This document shows positions 44,611-55,189 of a DNA stretch of 64,000 bases, piece by piece (within the stretch, counting starts at the first letter, position 1; each line of letters begins with the position of its first letter). The position numbers were made by a program, and so were the translations under genes. Location: assembly GCA_037176725.1 (NCBI GenBank), contig JAZBRS010000029.1:129241001-129305000 (forward strand), written 5' to 3'. This DNA comes from Posidonia oceanica (lineage: Eukaryota; Streptophyta; Magnoliopsida; Alismatales; Posidoniaceae). The notes below the pieces were generated by a model. It saw only the letters and a program-made list of their open reading frames with translations, had not been told where the DNA came from and did no database searches.

Positions 44611-44759
44611 CCCCACTTGCCCTCCCCCTTTCTTCCTTTCTTGCTTGCCTTCCAGTGGCCGGAAGAGATGCCTCTCCTCCCACACGCTCTGGGAATCCTG
44701 CCCCCTTGCGTGGCTTTGGACACTTGCTTGTTTCCTTGGGTGAGGACAAGCTGCATCTG

Positions 44760-45010
44760 TTCCCTTACGGGCTGGCAACCCTAACTACTTGGTTGACACC
44801 CTTCAAATTGTCTCCCCCCTTTGCTTTTCTGGGCTGGTAGCCCTAACTACTCGGTTGACAACCGTTAAGCTATCTAGCGTCTTTTCCCGTTGCCGAAGGC
44901 GTCTCTTCACTGCCTTTGGTGTCATGCCCTTTTGCTCTTCCGGGCTGGCAACCCTAACTGCTCGGATGACATCCGCTAAATGTCTGATGTCGCGGGTGGC
45001 AAGCATGTTA
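44760..45010 (+). repeat. Element B: GCTGGCAACCCTAACT module with covarying palindrome
   Basis: Three copies (44,770, 44,832 and 44,944) of GGCTGG(C/T)A(A/G)CCCTAACT(A/G)CT, each followed by a short inverted repeat. Earlier copies are in B at 43,079 and in E at 19,548. Two of the inverted repeats are perfect but of different sequence: CGGTTG-A-CAACCG (44,852-44,864) and CGGATG-A-CATCCG (44,963-44,975). Confidence 0.8.
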
Positions 45011-45099
45011 GTCTTGTCCGGAGCCGATTTTGCGCAAGTGCGGACTAACAGCCGACTTGTCGCGTTGCGTCATAGCACTTTTTGTTTCCCTTGCATCAC

Positions 45100-45690
45100 A
45101 TCGCATCAGCACGCATCGCACAGCACTACACCAGCATTCCCATGCTAGATAGCTGCATTCGCATCAGCCATGCATCAGTACAACATCTCTTCATGCACAG
45201 CATCATGTATTGGTGCATTTTTGGTTCAACATCAGCATTACATCAGCATTCGCATCAGCCATGCATCAGCACAGCATCTCTTTATGCACAGCATCATGCA
45301 TTGGTGCATTTTTGGTTCAACATCAGCATTACATCAGCATTGCATCAGCATTCGCATCAGCCATGCATCAGCACAGCATCTCTTCATGCACAGCATCATG
45401 CATTGGTGCATTTTTTGTTCAACATCAGCATTACATCAGCATTGCATCAGCATTCACATCAACCATGCATTAGCACAGCATCTCTTCATGCATAGCATCA
45501 TGCATTGGTGCATTTTTGGTTTAACATCAGCATTACATCAGCATTGCATCAGCATTCGCATTAGCCATGCATCAGCACAGCATCTCTTCATGCATAGCAT
45601 CATGCATTGGTGCATTTTTGGTTCAACATCAGCATTACATCAGCATTGCATCAGCATTACACCGGCATTTGCATCTGCATTGCATCAACA
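45100..45690 (+). repeat. Element B: 102-bp tandem array built of CATCAGCATT
   Basis: About five copies (the CATCTCTTCATGCA word falls at 45,184, 45,274, 45,377, 45,479 and 45,581, so 90 then 102-103 bp). Each unit has internal CATCAGCATT/GCATCAGCAT subrepeats and GCATTGGTGCATTTTTGGTT. His/Ile/Ser-rich reading frames are artefacts. Confidence 0.9.
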
Positions 45691-45877
45691 TTCATATCAG
45701 CATCATTCCAGCATTGCATCTGCATTCTACATTCGCATCTGGGCAACGGGTCATGATTTTCTGTGTATCCACCGGATAAGTGACTCACACCTACAGCAAC
45801 ACTTGGCTCTCTCCGACGTCGGGTGGGGTGTCTTTGTCAACCCTGAGCCACGGTCTCGCTTCGCTTGACCTCGCTCA

Positions 45878-45889
45878 GGGAGGGGCATC
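45878..45889 (+). promoter_or_regulatory. Element B: polypurine tract
   Basis: GGGAGGGGCATC lies directly before the 3' LTR and is conserved in element D on the minus strand (24,413 onward). It is the expected primer for plus-strand synthesis. Confidence 0.85.
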
Positions 45890-46983
45890 TGTAGACACCC
45901 CAATTTGACAGGCCAAATTGGTGGTTCTCTCCGAAACCCTTTTCCAAGCCCAAAATAGCACCCATTTTCACCCAAAACCACTCTTCAAAACCCTAGAAGA
46001 ACTCTAGGTTTGCACTCTCCAAAATCCTAGAAAAGCTCTAGGTTAGCATCTCCTAAACCCTAGGTCAGTATTTAAACCCTAGGTTAGCACAGGACACTCC
46101 CATGCATGCCCAAGCCAAGCCCTTCTCCTTCTTTCTTCTCTTCTTCTCCTTCTTTTTCTTCTGCTTTCTCTTCTTTCTCTTCTCTCTTTTTCTCTTTCTT
46201 TTTCTTTCTTTCTTTCTTCCCTTCTTTTTCTCCACTGGCCCAATTGGCCCAGCCCACTCTTTCTCTTCCTCACTTCTTCTCTTTTCCTCATTTTATTTTT
46301 TTTTAATTTTATTCTATTTGATTTTTAATTTCTTTTTCTTTTTCTTCCTCTCCTCCCTTCCCCTCCTCTTCTTCTTACTTTTCTCTTCCTTTCTTCCTAG
46401 GCCCAACCCACTTCTCCCCTTCTCCTTTTTTCCTCTTCCCTTTTTTCCTCTTCTTCTTTTTCTTCATGGGCCCATTAGGCCCAGCCAACTCTCCCCGCTT
46501 TCTTTCTCTCTTTCTTTCCTTTCTTCTTTCTTTCTTTCCTCTTTTCTTTCCTTCTTTCTTTCTTTCTTTCTTTTCTTTTTTCCTTCCCCTCTTCCAACCC
46601 AGCCCAGCTGCCCCTTCTTCTCTATTTCTTTTTTTTCCTTTTTTGGGGCCCAGCCCATTTCCACCCCTTTTCTTCCCTCTTTTCTTCTCTTCTTCTTCTT
46701 CTTCCTTCCTCTTTCTTTCTTTCTTCCTTTCTTTTTTTTTCCAACTTTTCCTTCCTCTTCAGGCCCGGCCCAGCAACCCTTTTTTTTCTTTCTTTTCTTT
46801 TTTACTTTTTCCCTTCCTTGGCCCAGCCTGCAGCCCCTTCTTCTTCTTTTTCATTTATTTTCTCTCCCGCCCTCCTGCCAGCACCTCCTTCTTATCTACC
46901 TCATCACCTTCCTCCTCCTTCTCCTTCCTATCTCGACCTCCCATCCACCACTTACTACCGCTCCCATCTTCACTTACTCATCG
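45890..46983 (+). mobile_element. Element B: 3' LTR, truncated to 1.1 kb
   Basis: It begins TGTAGACACCCC and follows 24,558-25,665 of the 5' LTR closely, with small indels in the polypyrimidine tract. It stops at CTTACTCATCG where element G begins. The remaining 4.2 kb of the LTR is not found on the far side of G. Confidence 0.9.
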
Positions 46984-49195
46984 TGTAATGACCCAAGTCG
47001 CTACCAACAAAACTTACAACCCAACAAATTTAAAATTTAATTAAATATAACATTTACAATAAAACACTAGGCTAACAACAAATATCAATGCCAGGAACCT
47101 GCAGTGGATAGCTACGTGACTCCCACTATATTCACTATACTCCAAACCAACTAATCATCTGCACCTAAAAACTAAACAAACACACGTGAGTGACCTAGAA
47201 ATCGTCACCCAGCACACACCTCGCAAAACCACGCGAGAAACCGGCAGAAAACCTCAAATACGGCACAACCGGTAAAACCCCAACATCTGCATCCACAACA
47301 GCAATATAAATAATAAAACACCCTTCCCAAAGCCCACAAGCTAAAACCAGGGAAGACAGGCGTTACAAAATATAATATTCACAAAACCACGGCCCACCAG
47401 CCCAAAACCTCAAAACCACTCGAAACCCTCCAACCCCTCAAGCTGGGAAAGTACTCGGCCCACTGGCCAAGACAAGGCGGAAATACCTTGCAAAACTAAA
47501 TCTCAATCAATATAATGGCCCACCGGTCCAAAGCTCAAAACCAAAACCACACGCCATAACTAGGCGGGAAAACATCTGGCCTAATACGGCCCAAAACACA
47601 AACCACAAACTCACGCCATACACAGGCGGAAAGCAACTGGCCCAATATGGCCCCAAACAACAGCAAAACTCACAAAGCCCGAAACTCAGGCAAAGCTCAA
47701 GGCCTAATACGGCCAGCAACAACAAAACACAGCCCCACGGGTACAAAACCACAACTGATTGTATTGCCTGGCGCCAAGCAACCGATTTGGCCTCAAGCAG
47801 TAGCCAGGGACTCACCCCTGCAGCTCACTGCCCTGCCACGAACACCTGCCCTATGGAGGAGCGTATCCGTCCCGGCATCTCGTCACTAGAGACACCTCAA
47901 AAGCAATCCCTCACCAGGGAAGCTACTCACCCCAACTGGGCAAGCTGTCCTCACTCAGAACAAACCACAGGGCACGCCTAATATACGGTGACCTCAAGTC
48001 AGTGCTTCGAACCACTAGAGGCTCCAACCCCTAGGCTCAGCCAGCACCAGTGCCCTGAACCATTAGAGGCTCCAACCCCTAGGCTCAGCCGGCACCCAAA
48101 ACAAGGCGAGTCCCAGTGCCCGTAACAACTAGGGTATCACGCCTAGCTACGTAGGAGTATCATACCTCCCGAGTCCGCTGCTATGATACCGCTAGGTACG
48201 GCCGGCACCCCGACTCCCAAGCCTCAACCCAGGTGAAGTATATGACACACCAGGAACGCCGTCGCATCTTCAGGTCCAGCCAACACAACTCCCAGGTTTT
48301 CGGCCACGGAAAACCTCGGCAAAATCATTTGCAAACCATTCATATTTTCCCTCAAAAATCACTTTGAAATCATTTATCAAAATATCATGGGCTAAAGCAC
48401 AAAAAGCCCAAAAACCAACCGAGGGAAACCACGTTGGAAAACATTCGCTGAGAAAACACTCAGCCTTTGATTCGGCACACCGAAATTCACCGGAATGTGG
48501 AATCAAGGCTGAGGTTCACAACTCAGCACTGGAACGGAGCTCCGTCTTGAACTGGCGCTCTGTTTTGCTACAGCAAACGGGGCTCCAACCAAAAACAGGA
48601 CTCCGGACCAGGGGAAAACGGGGCTCCGTTCCTAAAATGGAACTCTGGACCAAGGAAAAATGGGACTCCGTTCTACCAACGGGGCTCTGTTCCAAGTCAG
48701 TTCAAAAAACTTAAAGAACCGACTTAAACCTCCGATCGCCCGAAACAAACTCGAAAACGAGCGCGCCATATACCAGAATCTCCAGAATAAAACAAGGAAT
48801 GCAACCATACCCTCGATATGGCATTCTGAGACACGCAACACGAGAAAACACCAGAAATCCAAAACTCAAGTCGATTTCTATAAAAACCCCGAAACAATAT
48901 CAAATCCACGCCAAACCGGGCGCGCAACACATGCAAACGAGCGTCTCAGCTCGAGCAACACAAATATATCACAAACGCCTCAATCTGAGGCCCAAAACAC
49001 CAGAATCTACCAGAAAACCACAATTCAAGCATTTAAGTCATCCAGGCCATAAATTCGGCCAAAAACCACAATAAATCTCTAAAAATTACCAAACCTCTAC
49101 CATAGCATATAAACATGGCAAAGTACACAATAAAATCATATTCAAGCCATTTGAGAGCATTCACCCTCATCAAACGGTGAAAAACCACATTAAAG
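46984..49195 (-). mobile_element. Element G: 3' LTR, 5'-truncated (2.2 kb)
   Basis: On the minus strand it ends GACTTGGGTCATTACA at 46,984. It is collinear with the lower-coordinate part of LTR 51,768-55,006 (shared AACCTGCAGTGGA, CACACGTGAGTGACC, AACTAGGGTATCACGCC and AAGGAATGCAACCATAC words). The promoter-proximal third is missing; the LTR is joined directly to RT sequence at about 49,195. Confidence 0.85.
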
Positions 49196-49610
49196 CTAAA
49201 TGAAGCCACCATTACCAGAAGGCAAAGTCAGAACAGGGGCAGAAGTCAGACGAGCCTTCAACTCATTGAAACTCACCTCACAATCGTAGTCCCAAATGAA
49301 CATAACTCCTTGTCTGGTCAAAGCTGTCAGGGATGTAGCAATGGAAGAGAAATCCCTGATAAACCTCCTGTAGTAACCTGCTAATCTCAGGAAACTCCTG
49401 ATCTCTGTCACGGTCCTGGGTCTCTGCCAATTGCTAACTGCTTCAATCTTGGAAGGGACAACTCCGACACCGTCTCCAGAGATAAGGTGGCCAAGGAATA
49501 TAACTTAACTCAACCAGAACTCGCACTTGGAGAACTTGACGTACAACTAGTACTACCTCAGAATATCCAGCACCGTCCTCAGATGTTGAGCATGAGCTTC
49601 CTCGATTGAC
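49196..49610 (-). pseudogene. pol: Element G: fragment of chromovirus-type reverse transcriptase
   Basis: On the minus strand this encodes the palm/thumb end of a Ty3/gypsy RT: a KFSKCEFWL motif and ISGDGVGVVPSKIEAVSNW, then EIRSFLRLAGYYRRFIRDFS and LTSAPVLTLPSG. These are typical of Tekay/Del-like chromoviruses and distinct from the Tat RT of element B. At least one stop interrupts it upstream. The catalytic YVDD part, RNase H and integrase are absent; sequence jumps from the thumb/connection region into the 3' LTR at 49,195. It is a deletion relic. Confidence 0.88.
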
Positions 49611-50440
49611 ACCCCATCTGATCTAGAGCACACCACCTCTGTGGCCAACACAAATCACAAGGGTCAGGCAGTTCCCTCTGCGGTTCTCTAACAAACGACG
49701 ACCACTAAGCCACAAGAATCACTGTTTCCAGTGAAACAACCACAACCATTGGTAAGGACCACTCAGGAGTTAAACTCAGACGAGCTCCAACTCGAAACAA
49801 CCCCCAGCAATAGGGTCCAAACCAGCACAAGCTGTTCCTCCTCCTGGCAATCCTGTCCATAATGCCACTATTTTGTAGATACCCTTACTGGGTCCCCAAA
49901 GATAGTTCACCTGAACCAGGAAACCATAGATCGGAGGAAAAAACCTGGAATCACACCCAGCAGCTCGACTGGCGGCGCCAACCAACGAGATGGGAGCCAA
50001 CATCACTGACTCACCCCATCTCCGCTGTAAAACCCAAAAACAAAGGAGAGCGGAACCCCCCAGATCGAATAGCACTACGCCATCCGACCCACCAACAAGC
50101 AAGGAAAAAGGAATGGCATCCTCAACAGGACACCCAAGGAAACACCGGAGAAAGAATCTCCACTGTTCGAATGGCACTGAGCCACTTGAATCACCAAAAA
50201 CAAAACCAGCTGGGCATCCCGTACAGGATACCCCAAACAGCACACTAACTACGCCACTCAACGGCCAAGCCCCAAATAGGACGCACGGCTCGACCGCACG
50301 ATACCAAGGCGCGACTCATCCGTGCAACACCTCCCAAATAACTCTATCCTTGAACAGAGTATCCAGAACAACCACACACATCCAGGGACCCACCAGAGTC
50401 ACCCAGAACCACGATCACAGCTGGGGACTCACTCAGTCAC
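49611..50440 (-). other. Element G: internal region of unclear origin
   Basis: About 0.8 kb with no domain I recognise. The minus strand has a 161-codon open frame (50,261-49,776) rich in Gly, Phe and Cys. It has no motif that I can connect to Gag or Pol, and I do not call it a gene. Confidence 0.4.
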
Positions 50441-50690
50441 CTAGAAACCAACAACAAACCTCTAGGAAGCCTCACGCTTCACCCAGAAACCACACAGACA
50501 TCTGGGAAGCCTCACGCCTCACCAAGAAACAACAACAGACATCTGGGAAGCCTCACGCTTCACCAAGAAACAACACAAACATCTAGGAAGCCTCACGCTT
50601 CACCCAGAAACAATAACAGACATCTGGGAAGCCTCACGCTTCACCTAGAAACAACAACAGACATCTGGGAAGCCTCTCGCTTCGCCTAGA
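50441..50690 (-). repeat. Element G: 40-bp tandem array with GAAGC...GCTTC palindromes
   Basis: Six copies (about 50,466, 50,508, 50,547, 50,587, 50,629 and 50,670) of ACATCTGGGAAGCCTCACGC then TTCACC and an AAACAACAACAG spacer. A lone extra copy is at 50,918. Each unit has the stem GAAGC/GCTTC around CTCAC. Confidence 0.85.
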
Positions 50691-51750
50691 AACAACACGG
50701 GAGGATGGAGCTGCCGGCACCCTCCACACACACGACCACGACGACCGACCAGACACAACGACCAACAACTACAGCAAGGAACAACCAGCAAACAAGACAA
50801 ACAACAAGCCAAGGCAGGTAACCACAATCGTGGAGGGCCACTCAAGGGCAAACAACCACTGCACCTCTCCCCCATGACAAGACAAAACCTGCCCGAAAGC
50901 AACCACACACATCTGGGAAGCCTCGCGCTTCACCCAGATGCGGCAACAAGAGGATGAAACCTCAGGCATCCTCCGCACCAACAACACAGCAAGTCACAAC
51001 AAAACAGCAAACGTGGAGGTCACACAAGAGGCAATCACCCACTGCACCTCTCCCTCCACGACCAAACACCCAACGAATGGTGGCGAGCAAACACGTCCTC
51101 TGGTTGGCTGATGTGGGGTGCCTAACTACCCTTAAAGGAACAAGGCACCACACAGCAAAAACCTATCAAGCAGCAGTAGTAAAACCTACCTCTGCCCTTG
51201 CGCAACCATAGTGCTCCAACCAGACCAATACACACAGTAGACATGTACACTCCAGGCAACACGACTCATCTGGCCTCAGGCACAACAGAGTCTCCTACCC
51301 TGTATACCAACACTGAGTCTTGCCCAAAAAACAACTGCCACCACACCCACGGGCAACACAGTGCTCAATCCACGCAAAACTAGTGGACAGCACCCAAAAC
51401 CATGCTCCACGGAGTGAAGAGTTCAACGAACCGCACCACACAAGTGAACGCAACATTGCGCTCCAACTGCCACCTCAAAACAGCCCCCCAACAGACAACG
51501 ATCTCAGAAACCAACCAGTAGAAACATTCTAATAAGAAGTCGACGTCTACTCCCACAAGCGAGCAGACTGTCACTTCCAGGTTCCACGTGGCGCTCCACG
51601 AATCAATCTCACCGTCACTAGAGCCGAAGACACTCCTCAACGCCGCAAGCAAGAAGATCAAGAAAATCAATAAAAATCAAGGTGCAAGAATGCATGATAT
51701 ACAAAACTATGGAGTCACTAGACTGAACACTCTTAGGCTAGTGCAACCTG
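50691..51750 (-). other. Element G: leader-side internal sequence
   Basis: About 1 kb between the array and the PBS. It holds a GAGGATG...CATCCTC inverted repeat (about 50,951-50,976) but no supportable gene. By position it is the 5' leader and the remnant of the gag region. Confidence 0.5.
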
Positions 51751-51763
51751 GGCTCTGATACTA
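51751..51763 (-). promoter_or_regulatory. Element G: primer binding site (initiator-Met type)
   Basis: On the minus strand this reads TAGTATCAGAGCC, four bases after the LTR end. The usual initiator-Met tRNA PBS is TGGTATCAGAGC, so there is one G-to-A change. Confidence 0.8.
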
Positions 51764-53174
51764 ATTCTGTAACGACCCGAGTCGCTACCAACACAGTCCA
51801 AAAAGCCCGACAAATTAAAACTTAATTAATTACAATAATTACAATAAGCTATGGGCTAAACAACAAGAATATGTGCCAGGAACCTGCAGTGGACAGTTAC
51901 GTGATTCCGACTATATGCACTATGACTCCAAACCAACTAGCCATCTACACCTGCAACTGAAAACCACAAATAAAGCACACGTGAGTGACCAGAAATTATC
52001 ACCCAGCACATCTACGCAAAACCACGACAAAACCGGAATAAAAACCCTAATCACGTGTAAACCGATCAAAACCCCAAATCCGAGTCAACAATAACATTAT
52101 AATAAATAGAAACACCCTTCCCCCAAAGCCACTGCGCTAAAATCAGGAAAACTAGGTGTTTAAATAAATCATTTCACAAACCTCAGCCCACCGGCCCAAA
52201 ACCCCAACACAACTCAAAAACCTCCAACCCCTGAAGCTAGGAAAACAACTCGGCCCACCGGCCAAAACAAGGCAGAAATACCTCGGCAAAATCCACGCCA
52301 CAATCCAGGTGGGAAAACACTAGACCCAAATACGGCCCAAAACTCAGCAGCTACCAAAACCAGTTCTGTAAACCATTCCATTAACCAAAGGGGCCCACCA
52401 GCCCAACGGCTATAATAAAACAGCATCGCCGTAAATAGGCGGAAAACTCATGGCCCAAAATGGCCCAACAACCAAGCGTAGCCCAACCAGGCAACCAGAA
52501 AACCAACTAGTCATGTTGCCTAGTGCCCAGCAATCGACCTGGCCTCAAGCAGTAGCCAGGGACTCACCCCTGTAACTCACTGCACTGCCACGAGCACCCG
52601 CCCTGTGGAGGAGCGTGCTCGTCCCGGCATCTCACACTAGAGACGCCTCAAAAGCAATCCCCACCTGGGAAAGCTACTCACCCCAAACTGGGCGAGTTGT
52701 CCGTAATCAGGACAGCCACAGGGCACGCCAAATCCGACGACCTCAACAATGTGTACGGACCACTCACGGCGTCACAACACCACAACAGGGCGAGACCCAG
52801 TGCCCGTAGCGACTAGGGTATCACGCCCAGCTACGCAAGAGTATCATACCTCCCGAGTTCGCTGCCACGATACCACTAGGTACAGTCAGCACCCTGACCC
52901 CCAAAACCTCAACCCAAACGAAGTGTGCGATACACCAGGAATACTGTCGCATTCCTGGGTCCAGCCAACACGATCCCTAGGTTTCGGCCCAATTCTTTGC
53001 AAAACACCTATGATTTTTCTCAAGAATCTCTTTGAAAACATTTCCCTAAATTACCAAAAATCACATCTAAAAACTTTGAATAAGCCCCAACACATTCACA
53101 TGTATAAGCAAGATTAAAAATAATTAAAGCTTTAATCCAACACACCTCCCTAAATGGGGTCTGAGAAAAATCTC

Positions 53175-54010
53175 AGGCCCTGATTCGGAGCGCCGGTCAA
53201 AAACAGCGTGCCGTTTTAGGAACCGACAGAAAAACACCCATTTTGCGTTTAAAACCAAAACTTCCTGCACAAGCCACCAAAAATAGCATATAATATACCA
53301 AAATGACCGGAACTCATTAAGGAACGCAACCACATAAGAATCATGCCATTCCAAGATCTAGCTCATAGAAAATACAAAAAATCACAGCCCTGATTCGGAA
53401 CACTGGCCAAAAACGGCACGCCGGATCAAGGATAGAGAGAAAAATACCCCTTTTGTTTTTAAAACCAAAACTCTCTGCACAAGCCACCAAAAATAGTATA
53501 TAATATACCAAAATGACCGAAACTCAATAAGGAACGCAACGACAGAAAAATCATGCCGTTCTAAGATATATAACTCATAGAAAACACAAAAAACCATAGT
53601 CCTGATTTGAAACGCCGGACAAAAACGATGCGCCGGATCAGGGACGGATAGAAAATTACCTCTTTTGCTTTTAAAACCAAAACTCTCTGTACAAGCCACC
53701 AAAAATAGCATATAATATACCAAAACGACCAGAAATCAATAAGGAACGCAACCACACAAGAATCATGCCATTCAAATATTCATAGCTCACACAAAATATA
53801 AAGTACCACAGCCCCAATTCGGAATGCCGGCCAAAAATGGCGCGCCGGATCTGGGACGGACAGAAAAATACCCCTTTTACTTTTAAAACCAAAACTCCCT
53901 GTACAAGCCATCAAAAATAGCATATAATATACCAAAACGACCAGAATTAAATAAGGAATGCAACCATACATGCATTATGGCATTCTGAAGCATGTAATTC
54001 TCAAAAAACC
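53175..54010 (-). repeat. Element G LTR: about four 210-bp tandem repeats
   Basis: CCTGATTCGGA-type starts fall at 53,179, 53,388, 53,602 and 53,812 (spacing 209-214 bp). Each unit contains AAAACCAAAACTC(T/C)CTG, CAAAAATAGCATATAATATA and GGAACGCAACCA. The truncated LTR at 46,984-49,195 has only one related unit, so the array expanded in this copy or contracted in the other. Confidence 0.88.
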
Positions 54011-54529
54011 AGAAAACCATTATTCAAGTCATTTCTGCCCAAAAAACCAAACCACATGTAATTCTAAGCCAAATTGGGCATACGATTTATGAAAATGAGC
54101 GTATTCATCCAAGCAACACAACAAAAATACAATCGCCTCAATTCGAGGCCCAAAACACTGGAAATCACCAGAAAACGCAATTTAGGCAATTAATAGCTCA
54201 AGCCAGTTAAATTCGGTGAAAATACCAATAAAATCCCTAAAATTGCCAAACCACAAACAAACATACAATTCATGGCAAAGGACATGATTCTAACATTTAT
54301 TGGCAAGTTGGAGCAAAGGGGGCGGAATGTGTACCTTGAACAGTGGGAAACTCACTGTTCGCCAACGATCCCCCGACGACTCCAGCGATCCTCTGCCAAA
54401 CTCGTGCTCCACACGCCGCGCTCAGGCTCGCCACTCGACCAGGACGAAGGCCAAAGCTCGCCGCACCACTGCCAGCCACGACCATGCACGTCGACCACCG
54501 CCAACAACCACCGAACAGAAGAGGAGGAA

Positions 54530-54800
54530 GAAGAAGAAGGGGAGGAAGGGGAAGGAAGGAGGAGTGGGGAGGTGGAGAGGAGAGGGAGGAGGAGGAGGGG
54601 GAGGAGGGAAGTGGAGCTCGCATCGGCCCCGAGGAGCTAGGGCACAGACGCGGGAGGAGGAGATCCGGGAGGGGAGGAGGAAGGGGTTGAGCGGGTGAGG
54701 GAGTGAGGGAGAGAGAATGAGTGGGAGAGAGTTAGTGGGAGGGGGAAAAGGAGAGAGAGAGAGGGAGAAAAAGAGAGTTGAGAGAGAGAGAGAGAGAGAA
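54530..54800 (-). repeat. Element G LTR: polypurine and GA microsatellite
   Basis: GGAGGAGG, GAAGAAGAAG and (GA)n (about 54,778-54,799) on the plus strand; CT-rich in the element's own sense. It corresponds in position to the pyrimidine tracts of LTRs A, B, C1, C2 and F. Confidence 0.8.
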
Positions 54801-54829
54801 ATCAAAGGATAGGGACCAAACCACCACCT

Positions 54830-54926
54830 GGTCCCACCAGCCACCACAAGTGGGGCCCACAATAATACAAGTGGGGCCCACAGCAAACCACAGGTGGGGC
54901 CCACAACAAGCACAAGTGGGGCCCAC
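54830..54926 (-). promoter_or_regulatory. Element G LTR: cluster of palindromic TCP-type sites
   Basis: Four exact copies of GTGGGGCCCAC start at 54,850, 54,871, 54,894 and 54,916 (spacing 21, 23 and 22 bp, about two helical turns). A GGTCCCAC half site lies at 54,830-54,837. GTGGGNCCCAC is the known plant TCP transcription factor consensus. The cluster lies 80-180 bp inside the LTR start, in the U3 promoter part. Binding is inferred, not shown. Confidence 0.6.
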
Positions 54927-55006
54927 CAGGCCAATAACACCCATCTACAGCAAGGAATTCATTATTAAAACATAATTACAAGGGAAATGAATTCCCAGGT
55001 GTTACA

Positions 55007-55189
55007 GCTCCGATCCTCCTCCTTAGTCGTTATAAGTAATATCTCTCAAAATTTCTTTTGATGTCTATTGGTAAGTAAATGCACTTCAAGTAACAATAAC
55101 AAATAAAGACAACTCTTTGAACTTTTCTCTTTTTTTTTGGACTTGGTTATGGTTTGTGGAGGTGAAGTGGTTTGAGTTGGTATGCCAAG
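55007..55189 (+). other. Host intron fragment upstream of the RRM-gene exon
   Basis: T-rich, non-repetitive sequence running into an AG before the exon at 55,190. It is bounded on the left by LTR G, so earlier exons lie, if present, beyond the transposons. Confidence 0.55.

Larger units (their letters stand above)
51768..55006 (-). mobile_element. Element G: 5' LTR, 3.2 kb, Tekay/Del-like
   Basis: On the minus strand it starts TGTAACACCTGGG at 55,006 and ends GACTCGGGTCGTTACA at 51,768, with a TGTAAC/GTTACA inverted end and the PBS next to it. From its start it holds four palindromic GTGGGGCCCAC sites (54,850-54,926), a GA microsatellite and polypurine-type tracts (54,530-54,800), about four 210-bp tandem repeats (53,175-54,010) and the U5-like end. 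Flanks (CATCG at 46,979 and GCTCC at 55,007) do not match, so no TSD marks the whole unit. Confidence 0.9.

Noticed and set aside
43145..44840. Apparent 250-340 codon proteins with Arg/Ser/Gly repeats
   Set aside because: Artefacts of the palindrome array; frames exist in several phases and on both strands.
45170..45868. 232-codon His/Ile/Ser ORF
   Set aside because: It reads through the 102-bp CATCAGCATT array with no domain.
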